Part shown: positions 44,386-55,348 of the stretch, piece by piece
Numbering within the stretch: the stretch's first letter is position 1
Layout of the letters: each line of letters starts with the position of its first letter
Source of the DNA: Rhodocollybia butyracea
Lineage: Eukaryota; Basidiomycota; Agaricomycetes; Agaricales; Omphalotaceae
Reading direction: 5' to 3'
Assembly (NCBI GenBank): GCA_015501585.1
Contig: JADNRY010000205.1
Coordinates: forward strand, 43,998-107,997
DNA length: 64,000 nt
Translations under genes and position numbers: made by a program
The notes under the pieces: generated by a model
What the model saw: only the letters and a program-made list of their open reading frames with translations
The model's database searches: none
Told to the model about the DNA's origin: nothing

Positions 44386-45799
44386 CGCCTTCTCATACTA
44401 AGCTTAAGTATGTTGCTGTGCAAGTGCCGGTATAGCCGCTATTCCAGTTACGCCTAGTTACGCCCGTTGTCTTATCTCGTTCTACCTTCAGAGGTAATCT
44501 CGTACCCAGATGTACGGAAACGCGGACCGCTACGCAATAAATACAGACATAAACATCGAACAAATAAACAAACAAACAACCAGAGCGTTTCCTAAACATC
44601 TGGTGCACTTTGATCGTAAGGGGGCCGAGCAGTACATAGCCACCCTAGTGTGACAGTTTGACGCCCAGCAGCCTGCGCCTCAATGAATAGTAAACTTGCA
44701 AAATCTTGCAATTCGGACTGGCAGTGGCCATCTGTAGCTTCCTAACATGATTGCTATAGACTTTCACTCAGAGAACTATAAAAGATACTAAGAAAAACCA
44801 AATGAAATGCTCAAATTGTCACAAAAGCTCTCTGCTGTGGTATATAATTCAGAAACAAGATTATTCATGGCAAACTTGGACTACGATGTTTATACTTCTT
44901 ATCATTGCCAAAAGTAAATGTCTTATCATCATTTTACCTTCATTTCCCCTCTGAAAACGTTGGAGGAGGTGCAAGTCACAGGCATGTCACTGTGGCTATG
45001 CTGTGCTCGGCCCCCTTACGGTCAGATTGCACCAGATGTCTTACGACGCAGCTCTGATGTTTGTTGTGTGTTTGTAGATTGTTTACATCTGTATTTATTG
45101 CGGCAGAGCGGTCCGCGTCGTATACATCTGGATCCGAGATTACTTCATAGGCATGCTCTCATGAGTCCAAGGCATTGTAATTGTGATAACTAATTTAAAG
45201 AGCTTGGAACAAGTGCATAAACTTGCCGATTTGTGCTATTTGCCAACTAAGTCCCAAATCTTCAAGATTTCATTCACATTTCAAGATGGTCTAGAGACAA
45301 TGGCGCCAGCGTATGGAAAGCCGAACTCAATGGTTAATACAATTTGTGGTGAGTTTATTTCAGATGGGCTTACCAACTGGAATGCCAGCTCCTAATAACA
45401 GACAGACCACAAGCGTGCTGACATCCCTGATAGCCGAATGGAATATGCTCCCCTTCTGTGACCACACAAAGGCCCGGCCTTTCCCTGAGGCATCTGGGGA
45501 TGCCATACGTCTGATCTTTGCTGCGAACACCTTGCTCTCAATTACAAACCTGCTGGTTCACTCATGAGTCACCGCAATGGCAGTTGTTTCAGAAGTCTTA
45601 TGACTGCTATCTAATCACATCATGTGCCAAGTACCAAATCCGCTATGTTGCGATATTTAACTGATGATCCGGTATGCGGGATAGTTGCCACTATCCCGAT
45701 CTTCGTGCTACGGCCATCACCTTCATTTGCTAGTAAAACCTGCATCTTGCTTTTTCCGCCTTTGTCTTACCCCGTCAACGATGGCCACTGACCTTGAGG
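44386..45799. other. Intergenic, no gene recognised
   Basis: Short unrelated frames only. Confidence 0.45.
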
Positions 45800-46830
45800 A
45801 TGTCTTTGTTAGAATCAACTTATGCTGCAGTTCGTAACTCCATACCAGTGTGGCTTCAAATGAATGAACCTCTTGTAGTTGAATTGAATTTAAAAAAATT
45901 AACCACTGCAGTTCTAAATTCAATACCTTCACGTCCGCTTGATGTTACGACAAAATCAAAGGCAATTAAGAATATTCTGGATGAATTGCCCTCAATTCTG
46001 GCCCATATGCGTCGTCTTCCTGTAGAACAAATCTATGTTGCATGTGCTAAAACTGTTATTGTGACATTTGGTACTGAAATTTCGAGAGCAATAATGAAGT
46101 CCTTTCCAAGAGAAGTAGTTGAACGTGCCAGTCATCCTTTTCTCAACGTACAATTTCTTCCTTGCTTGGTAAAGTTATTGGATGATATAGAACCTGAGAC
46201 TATTGACATGCTCAAACTTTACTTCAGAATTCATTACCATGAAAAAGCTTCAGTGTATATTTCAATGTCAGATCATGGCTTTGGTTCAATGCAGTCGTTG
46301 AGCCTGAATCAACTTATTGCATGATGTATTCAGAGAGAATTTCAGTTGTTGTATTATTTGTCATTTGAATCACTTACTGATACTTACCTTAGTGAGTTAA
46401 CATTCAGCAATGAAATCACTATGGACAACCTCTTTGACCATGAGGACATGGTTCTTGCAATTTTCATAGTACAAGGCTTCCCTCAATTCCTTCTCACTAC
46501 AATAAGTACTCAATTGGCAGAGTTTGCCGCTACAGGAGAAGCAAAGTTAAGTAGAACTGAACATCGCCGCCTTGTGCAACTTGCCACACGGAGGGCTCAA
46601 CATATTTCAAGGGCCAATGCATCTGTCAACGCAATATCAAATGCTTCAGAGGTATGGCCTCAACCTGTATCTGATGAGACAAAATTGACTTGTATTCGAT
46701 CTTACTGTGAGTCAATGAAGTATATCCCTCTTGATTGCTGTGCATGTTGCGGGAGTGAAGATCGACTGAGGACAGGATCATTTAACCTTCTTGTAGACAC
46801 TCCATACAGAATGTACGGTTCACATCCCAT
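45800..46830 (+). pseudogene. Probable Helitron N-terminal region, broken by a stop
   Basis: One long frame from ATG 45800 (MSLLESTYAAVRNSIPVWLQ) is interrupted once by TGA 46322-46324 and continues in the same frame (CIQREFQLLYYLSFESLTDT). It ends in VWPQPVSDETKLTCIRSYCE and IPLDCCACCGSEDR. A linker followed by a paired-cysteine block of this kind precedes the Rep domain in agaricomycete Helitron proteins. No Rep or helicase part follows; the sequence passes into the LRR-like gene. The Helitron call is by pattern memory and is moderate. Confidence 0.45.
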
Positions 46831-46849
46831 CCCACATCATTCGTCCGAG

Positions 46850-48092
46850 ATCTTTGCCTGGATAGCTCAAATGGTGCTTGGATTCCTCCTACTGATTGGG
46901 AATGTCGTCTTGCCCTTCAAGCCGTGTTACTTTCCCGAGATGGAAAGTTGGATTCCTTAAGACTTGAATCCTACCACCTCTCAATTGGATGGCTTCTCCA
47001 TGGACTCAAACCTGGCATTCATTTCGATATACATTGTGTTCGTATTCGGTTGTCTTTTCCAGAAAATGATGCAAACATAAACCTTACAGTAAGCCTGTGA
47101 TCACTTTGAATCAAGCTTTGAATATTGACTGCTTAACATGTACCACAGAAAGCATTGTTCTCAAACTCAATGACTTCCTTAAATTTGGCGTTCGATAATG
47201 TACATTTTTCACATAAGTAAGCAAATACCTTGGGCCTCATACATCCTAATACTGGTCTCATATAGCCGAGTACTTTGTAATTGCAAAAATTATACAAGAC
47301 TTGCACATAACAAGCCCTAACCTCACTACACTGGTTCTACATTTACACACGCCCATTACAATTCCTGTCACTGACCTACAAGCGGTTTTCAATGACCTTG
47401 ACTTTACCTTTCCAAAGTTAAGGTCATTCAGTTACTTAGGCGGTAATGTTCAGCTCAATACTTCGGGATTCCTCAGACGTCACTGGAGCTTGCGACACCT
47501 GGTATACAGCACCAATGACAGATATATTGATGATCTAAAGTCAACACTATGTCATTCACTATCCAACTTAATGCACTTCGACAGATTTACAACAACTGCC
47601 ATAGAGGTGATGCAGCATTGCTCACTTCAGAAATTACAAATTTGTTACCACGATCCGTCATCCTTTGTCACTTTCTGTGCTGCTTTAAAGATGTGCCACA
47701 CCATCACTTCTCTAAATTTCTACCCCACAAACGGCATATCTCTGGAAGATGTCCAGCCACTACTGGATGCTTGCATCCAACTGCAAAGCTTTGGGTGCAT
47801 ATTAATATGTCATAGCAATGATTTAGCAGTGAGCAACATTGAAATTTATCTTCATCAGATAAATCTAACCTTGTATAAGTCGAGCAGCATGGATTTTTAT
47901 GAGCGCGTATTCAACACATTACCACAACTCAATCAACTTACAGTGTCATTCTGGCCAGGTATTCAGAGTGGTATGGCCGGGATGCAGATATCTGTCTTGA
48001 ACAAGCTTGTACGCACCATGAAACTACCTAAAGTACATGTCCAAATCTGTACAGATAACCTATCTGTACCTTGTCTGGAATATGATACATAA
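46850..48092 (+). CDS. LRR-like (F-box/LRR type) protein, 5' end unclear
   Basis: Exons link in phase. The first readable block is AWIPPTDWECRLALQAVLLS and SYHLSIGWLLHGLKPGIHFD, then a 69-nt intron, KALFSNSMTSLNLAFDNVHF, a short intron and AEYFVIAKIIQDLHITSPNL. The long last exon has leucine-rich steps (LTTLVLHLHTPI; LRSFSYLGGNVQL; LRHLVYSTNDRY; LQKLQICYHD; ITSLNFYPTNG; LNQLTVSFWPG) and ends at TAA 48090-48092. The spacing suggests an irregular LRR solenoid as in fungal F-box/LRR proteins, but no F-box is seen and I find no clear start codon. It may be a 5'-truncated gene or one carried along by the adjacent Helitron relic. Confidence 0.5.
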
Positions 48093-50012
48093 CTTGTTAT
48101 GTAACAGTGTGCATTTAATGTGGATCATTCCGTTAACTTAGTTGTTCTGTGATCTTGAGTAGGCTGTGAGTGCGCATAGTTACCCTCCAGTTAGCGCTTT
48201 TACTCGTAACTGATCAATAGCTGGTACTTAATGACTTGAGCCTGGTAAATTTTATATAGTACTAATACCTGCATTGCTCTTTCATTACTTTCAAATTTAT
48301 GATAGCTCCTGAGTCCTTGGACCAGATAATGGCATAACATCTTGCAGAGCGTACCATTGAGACTGAGATAACGATGCGAGCCTTGGAAGTTTTGACCCAC
48401 ACCCGAGATCAGCGGAGCAAATTTATACTAGTGTAAGTCCCTTGAGCTAACGTTAACATCTCCATAAGGAGATCTACAGGCTAAGAGGAAAACCTGTGCG
48501 TTTCATTAGTAAATTCACTCCCTGGCTGCGTATTGGCCTAAACAGTGCTGAACTGGCACCAAAAGGTCACTCTCTCCTATTGTCCTTCATTGCTCCGTGG
48601 TTACGACAGGGGTAGAGTCACATGAGCCCCGGCACCGCACCCTGGAGTCCAGTGTAGCGAAGCAGCACTGCCACTACGCCCCTATCCCGCATGGATGGTG
48701 ATGGACTAGCCTGCAATTGACATGATTACCATTCGTGTAAAACAGGTGAGTGGTAATCAATGATACCGCAACGGAGATTTGTATCTGAACTGGCTCAAGG
48801 GGGATCAAGCATGAGAGCTTTCAAATTATCATGAGTGCTCGGTAATGATCAAGTGCACTGCTTAACTTGTGTGGCACCTTGTGGCGCCCTACTGAATATC
48901 ATAATCAAACAAGACAACGCGCTCCACTAACATAACTTACAATTAAACGGAAGGATCTTTGAAAAAACTTGGAGCAGGGGAAATAAAACACATAACTGGA
49001 AGGTGTAATATTCTGTCCACATTGATTTCACTCCATTATCATGTCAATGGAACGAGCAGTGACAGAGATTTCGATCAGCAACAACCGATATTATCTTTCT
49101 GGCCATGCATCGCAGACAACTGCCATCTCGAATATTACTCTTCCAATAATTGAATCACAGAAACGGGGAACTCACCACGTTCACACCCTGTTACTACATG
49201 GTCAGAAGTTGCACAACTTGACAAAATAGTTAATGTGTGTTGGGGGCAATATCTTGGTGGATACATAGCTGACATCATTTCAGCAGTGGGGCGGTGTGTG
49301 GCTCCTTGAACGTAGATCAGGAAATACAAAGACGTGGAAACAAGTCAAGGATCATCGCAGAAGAAGGGATCATGCAAGTGATGACTGAGTAAAGTTGGCA
49401 TGTACTGTAATTGATAGTTACGATTGTATCTGCTTCGTTGACTTAGCCTAGCTAGCTGTCTTTTGTGAAGAGAATACTCGTTCACGTATAAAGCCTAGTG
49501 GGCAGGGTTCAAGGGACCCTCGTGTTCGATTTTTTTAAACTCCGATCCTTTGCAGTGCGGTTTCCGGCCCCTTGTAATCATAACATCGTATAAGTCGCAG
49601 AAAATCCTTTCACCTACTTTGAAACAAGGAGTTCAGATACAGAAATTTCTATCTCTGGTGATGAATCGTAGACTCCCGGACCTTCTTCTCACCCAAATCC
49701 ACCCCGCAGACCATGCTTGAGCTTTGCCATAGACCGGCAACCACACGGCATCACGCGGCAAAGGCTCGGAAGGGTCCATCAAACCCTGGCCACAAGGCTA
49801 GCGTTGACTCGGTAAAATCATGCATGTCAACTGACCAAAACTGATGACCTCACCCCAACGACTACGCCGCAACACGGAGCGCTCAGAAAATGGTACCTAA
49901 GTTCTCCATTTCGAAAACCTGGTTCGCCATGCATCAAATATGGCACGCAGATTGTGAGGCAGACGTTTGCATCTGAACTATGATGGAGATTGGACCTATG
50001 TAGTGACCATTG
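48093..50012. other. Gene-poor stretch
   Basis: No gene recognised. A GC-rich segment at 48606-48705 looks weakly tRNA/SINE-like on the minus strand but lacks a good B box. Confidence 0.4.
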
Positions 50013-50105
50013 CTAAGTATGTAAAGCAGGCGTCAATCTTGTAGTCGGGGATTGCTGCGCAGCAGCGTTAAGGATGACGGTAAAGAGAAGAAGAACCCAG
50101 CGCAT
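50013..50105 (-). CDS. Possible very short secreted peptide or orphan signal-peptide exon
   Basis: ATG 50105 opens MRWVLLLFTVILNAAAQQSP, a convincing signal peptide, then stops after only ten more residues (TAG 50013-50015). A TATAAAAG box lies at 50209-50216, about 105 bp upstream. It could be a relic first exon like that at 35918, or a gene whose further exons I could not find. Confidence 0.3.
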   Translation of the reverse strand: MRWVLLLFTVILNAAAQQSPTTRLTPALHT

Positions 50106-50208
50106 TTTTGAGAGTTGTATTGCGTATAACAGGTTGACCGGCAAGCTGTATTCGCTGAGTGGGGGACTGAACCGGCAGAACGAGCGGAACATTTTGATCC
50201 CCAAGTTG

Positions 50209-50216
50209 CTTTTATA
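50209..50216 (-). promoter_or_regulatory. TATA box
   Basis: TATAAAAG on the minus strand upstream of the short secreted peptide. Confidence 0.35.
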
Positions 50217-51019
50217 ATGATCTGTAGTCTTCTGTAGTAGATGCGAAAAGATGCGAAACCGTACAGATCAGTCCCGCCCTGAGCGATTCGAGCACGTTTC
50301 GGATCGATCAATAGATGTTCGCTTCGCCGTAAGTAGGGTAGCCTAGGGTATCCTAGGGTGGTGTGGTCACTGCTGTGGTGTTCCGCAAGGGAACAGCCGG
50401 CTCTCGCCACACTGCCCCGCCACAGCAATCTTGACCTGCAGACACCTGCAGAGCGGGCTGAGGGAGAAAAGAGAGAACAAGGTCATTGCACATACTAGGC
50501 TACTCTCAGTGAAGGCCTGATGCACGACGACTCTCTTCCTCGTAAATGTTAACGAACCTAGCCATCGGGAGTCTTAGCGTTATCACGCAATTTTGAACGA
50601 ACGTTTGGAGCCATTCGAATTTCAACTTTGAACAACGCGTTGCGCAGGAACTGAGATCAAGAACTTCGGTTGTGTAGGGTCGTGTTCGTCAAACGCCATA
50701 AATTGGAAATATAAACCTTGGCGTCGACGATCTTCTCTTTGGAAGTTGAGCTTGCTGCCTGTGCCGCTGCTGGGACTGGCTGTTCCACGGTGTGATTATT
50801 TCATGTCATACTTAACTTAGAACCAACCTTGAACCTTGAAGCTCGTGAAGCTTGACCAGGACCTTTCATCGACATCGCTCCTTCCGGGCGTAAGTAGGAA
50901 GGAGCCTCACTAGTGGATCGATATCAGCTGTCAGCTCTTTTTGTGGTACCTACATACATAGTGTAGCCTTAGGTTAAATCCCTCCACCGCTCCCACAACC
51001 TCCTAATGGTGGACCTGGT
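50217..51019. other. Intergenic, no gene recognised
   Basis: Only shadow frames are present. Confidence 0.45.
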
Positions 51020-51690
51020 TGGCATGAAATGAAATTTATCGAGACTGCTACCTCGTTCTCCGGCATGTGGATGAGAAGGTAATATGTAATTGTTGTCTTT
51101 GACCTCACAAGCATGATGTCTCCCGACTCAGGTTCTGCGACCCGAAGCCTACTAGTACGAGCGGTGCACCTTCCACCTGCCTAAAATTTAACAATATTCT
51201 CTGACCATCACTTCGCGCTGTATCGCCTCTCGTGCCACGCTGCGGGGACGCCTCTGTTGTACTCATCGAGGTCGTTCCGTTTGTAGTGAGGTGTCTGAAT
51301 TAACTGGAAGATGCGCCTGTAGATCAGGGGCTGCAGCAAAGAGGAACGGAACACAAATATCGTGGATCTTGTTTCCTAGCTGCTAATACAGATATCTTGG
51401 TCGTCACTGAATTCAATGTATCTGATATCGACGCGTTTATCTGATTTTTTGCTTCAAGTCAGAGATTCCCATGCCGAGGATCATCTTGATCCGAACAGTT
51501 CAAATCTGGCAAGCGCGCGGAGCACGGACCGCCTCCTTCTGACTTGACCACGACAACAGGTTATGCGCCAGCGATAACGCTCCAGAACACTGTTTACTTG
51601 CTTACTGCTACCCTGAATTTGATCTCATTCGCGTCGCTTCTGCTATACTACCTCTTATTAGCTCGGCGATCTCAGCGCTCGACCTATCGG
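51020..51690 (+). pseudogene. Decayed partial copy of the F-box gene and its 3' flank
   Basis: Blocks match the gene at 40661-42179 in order: GCTACCTCGTTCTCCGGCA (51051; gene 41066), CTCTGACCATCACTTCG (51201; gene 41648), CTCATCGAGGT and an ATCGTGGATCT(T/G)GTTTCCTA block near the stop. It then matches the 3' flank (CTCTTATTAGCTCGGCGATC versus 42390-42410). Large internal deletions and frameshifts are present. Confidence 0.7.
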
Positions 51691-51924
51691 GATAGCCACT
51701 TGTAGCCACCTGTAAGTTGCCACCATTGAACTTGTGTCAGAACCTAGGAATCGATAATAATTTCTGGTATTTTTTTTTCGATTTTTAGCAGCGCGCGTTA
51801 TAATCAACTCGTAATTCCTCAGTCTTTACTCGCTGCTGCTGAAACGGTCCTTACTTGTCGGCAACTCAAGGTCCAAGAAACAGGACATAAGCTCGCAATT
51901 GAAGTAATCATTTAAGGAGAGAAG

Positions 51925-54674
51925 ATGACCATCGGCGATACTAGTCAGAGCCAAGGTAAAGTTGTCCGTTGATATCTTAATTTTTCCCTTTTCGCTTTCC
52001 GTGGAGAGTCCAAATGTTGGTAGGATGGCTGTTTGTATTGAATAACACCGGAAACGATTGAATACCTTCTTCTTGGGCTTTGCTGTTTCTATTGACACCG
52101 CTAACTACCTTTCGCCACAGCTTCCACGACGTTGCATAAAATTCCGAGCCCGATCCCAGACCAGGCAAATTCCACCCTTACATTATCTTTAACCAACAAT
52201 CCACCTGTCCCAGGTTTCCCATCACCGTCATCGAGCTTCGTGCCACCACCACCAGTGGCTTCAACCGAGTTTGCGAAAAATATGAAGGAGATAAAGGAAA
52301 AGCGGAGGGACGAGAAAAAAAAGCAGAGGGAAGATCCAACGACTGGGCGTCTCGCGAACGGGGGCACAACGAATTTGAATACCAACACTGATATGGACAG
52401 TCTAAAATCTCCTGCAATGGATCCAGATTCACTCATTACGCCAACGACACCGACGCCGGACAATCTTCATCGTCAAAGAAGTTTTCCAAATTCCGACGCC
52501 ACTCCAGTTATCGAGCTTCCAACAGATCTATCCACGGATGATGTATCCAACTTGACCGCATCAAGCTCTGCTGCGAAAGCATTTGGCGCCGCAGCTTCAG
52601 CAGCAGAGAATGGGTGTACGCCCTTGATACCCGCGACTCAGCCGCTCCCTCTCTCCTCTATTCCACCCAGAACATCCTCGAACCCGCCTACGCCCTCAAG
52701 CCCAGGTTTTTATTTTCCTCCTCCAACCTCATCCAAGAGACCAAATCGCGATTCGGCCATGTCGGATTTTTCAGTCGCGTCTACTAATTCTGTCGCCTCC
52801 GCTAATTCCGCAAGCTCACTCAAAAGTACGCGCCCAGCACCGCCGAGTCCTGCCCTGTCGAGACGAACGTCAGGAGTTGGCTCTGGCACAATCACGACGT
52901 CACCAGTGTCGGCGAAAAGGTTTTCAGCGGGACCTGGGTACGGGTCTCCAGGTGGAGTGGGACCAAGTACCTTGGAACGAAGTCATTCCCTGCGCACGAG
53001 TCCCACTACTTCGCGAACCCATACTCATCCCAACTCTAGTCCTAAACCGATGAGCTCGAACCCGAATCGGTTTTCCTCTCCTGCCTTCCGTCGCGATTCA
53101 TCGACCATGACTGTTCCCGCGCCGCTCCCTCTACCGCTGTCCCCGGTTCCGTCCAGTGCCGGTCTATTATACAGCCCAAGCCAGTCGAGCGCAGCTTCCG
53201 AGCTAAAGACAGCTACAACCGTTTCGGTGTCTACTGCGTTCACACGTAAAAGTACTGGCACAAGCTTGAGCACGGGCTTTGTGCGCACCCGAAAGCCAGT
53301 CAAGGTCCGGGATTTCGGTTACGTTTCGGTCGGAGCCCACGCCTTTGTACCATCCTTCCACAACGGTGGCAACTGGTCTGCAGATCCTCAGTTCCTAGGC
53401 TTGGGTGCAGACGGCAAGGGACTGCACGTACCTACGCCCAACCGTGTCAAAGTGGTGAACAAGGCTCTTATGACGTCCACTTACTCGACTTCGTCAGCGA
53501 TAACGAACAGCTTGAATGCGGCTTACGCAGGGTGGAAAACGTTGTATAAAGGGGAGAGGAAAGAGCGCAAGGCGGCTGAGAAGGCAGCCAAGCGGCGCGA
53601 GAAGGAGATGAAGGATTTCAATGCTAAAGCGAAGAGGGAGAGGGAGAGAGCGAGGCATAGTATGAACAGCGTCGGGAGTGTGGGAAGCACGAGCAGCTCC
53701 CATTCAAATGCTAGCTCCGTGTCTTCGACTTCCAGTCGATCGGACGTATCAGAAGCGGACGAGAGGGAGGATGAAGATGAAGATGACGATGGTATGAGTG
53801 GGTGGGCAGGATTCAAGTTTGGGTTGGCCAGGCTCAGCTGGGGTTTCGGACATCATACAGCGACTTCCTCGACGGCAACATCCAACGGTGCCCCAGCGGG
53901 TCCAAGCTCAACCTCTTCCTCGGATCCCGTACTAATCTCTCACTCGACATCAAACGCCTCCGACCTCTCCTCAGACGCCTTTCCCTCCCGTTCCGAACTC
54001 GAACGCAACTTCGCCATGGGCTTCGACGACGGTACCGCACCCTCCTCCGAATCAGGCGACTCCGAATCGAATAATTCCACCGATACAGAAGGAGAGCAGT
54101 ATCACGACGCTGCGGAATCGCATGTCCATTACCTGCGTAATGCCAATCTGGATCTCGACCTGGACGGGCATCTGGACTCGCCGTCTCCGCTGGACTATGA
54201 TCATCGATATCACTATTACGAGGATGACGAATACGGGGTCCCGCATTCTGCATACCCCTCTGCGTCGCCGTATCCTGTCGGCTATAAGCCTGGTTTGGGC
54301 GATGCAGGGTATGAGGGCGGCGGCGACGACTCGTTTGGGGAGGAAGAACCGCTGCATCCTGGTCTCTACCGCGCGATGTACCCTTTTGAACCTGAAGGAC
54401 CATCGGAGATGAGGTTGATCGAGGGGGACATTATTAGAGTTATCGGAAGAGGGGCGCAGGAGGCGACGGAGGCGGGGGTGGCTGGGCTGTGGTTGTTGAT
54501 AAATACGCGGAATCTGGTGCTGGCTCTAGCTCCACCGCGGATACTGGTGCGACGACTAAATACGCTCTTGTCCCGGAGAGCTATCTGGAGCTTGTCCAGC
54601 TGGACGATCTAGCGCAAGTGGCGGAAGGGGAGGGGCACGAGGAAGAAGAAGAGGAAGAGAAGAACAAAATATGA
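51925..54674 (+). CDS. SH3-domain protein (apparent one-base frameshift near the C-terminus)
   Basis: ATG 51925 (MTIGDTSQSQ) joins by a 165-nt intron (51956-52120) to ASTTLHKIPSPIPDQA. A long Ser/Pro-rich disordered region follows, with a basic segment (KEIKEKRRDEKKKQRE). Then come RKPVKVRDFGYVSVGAHAFV, a Lys/Glu-rich helix (ERKERKAAEKAAKRREKEMK) and an acidic stretch. The C-terminal SH3 domain starts YRAMYPFEPEGPSEMRLIEG and DIIRVIGR. The expected second half (GGWAVVVDKYAES, YALVPESYLEL) is present but one frame off: an indel in the GGGG run near 54450 separates them. Read straight, the ORF stops at 54612; with the shift it ends at TGA 54672-54674. SH3 domains bind proline motifs, often at cortical actin or polarity sites; the role here is inferred. 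Confidence 0.7.
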
Positions 54675-55348
54675 ACGATGCTGGCGTCGGAGAAGCAGAT
54701 GGGCCCCGAATATCGTGTACGTTTGATGTGTGTGTGTATGAGCGCTTTTTTTATAACGCTTGAACTTTTGTTTCGTATATATTTTATGCATGGTTTCGCA
54801 ACGAACATCTCCTGTATATTCATCCTGTGTTTGCTTCAGTTGTTTCCGTCATCGTTGAATCATTCATCTTGTTCATTACCAAGTCATCGATTGCTCGAGA
54901 GCTAGCTTTTGGTACTTTTTGAGGAGACTGCGCGACATAACTTCGACGCTCGAGGCTGACGCACTGTCGAACATCCTGCGTCTTGGGTTAAGACTCCTTA
55001 GAATTTGTGCGAACTATCCCATAGTTGATCCTTGATCGAAACTTGGAGGCACAGGACGGTTTAAGGATTCTGGAATTCTCGCAGTCATAAATAGCTCCAA
55101 ACTGTTCGGAAAGCTACTAGTCTCCACTATCTACCGCATCCAAAGTTGAAAGTCATAAGGCCTTGATCAGCTGGTTTGCATTCTCTTTTGTAGACTGGGC
55201 CGATAACTGGGCCCCACCAAGTGTGAAGTGGAAAAGGAATCTGACAACGAGCGGGAGACGGAGAAGTGTGCAGCCCCCAACAACTATAAGAAAAGTATGT
55301 ACCTACGTATTAGTAAATCTTTGTTTCTGTAAACACTATGTAGCCTGA
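54675..55348. other. Intergenic between convergent genes
   Basis: 3' flanks of the SH3 and helicase genes. No gene recognised. Confidence 0.5.

Noticed and set aside
48606..48705. tRNA or SINE on the minus strand
   Set aside because: A GTAGTGGCAGTGC stretch looks A-box-like, but there is no convincing B box and no cloverleaf.
52178..54403. Several open frames on the minus strand over the SH3 gene
   Set aside because: Shadows of a GC- and serine-rich coding region on the plus strand.
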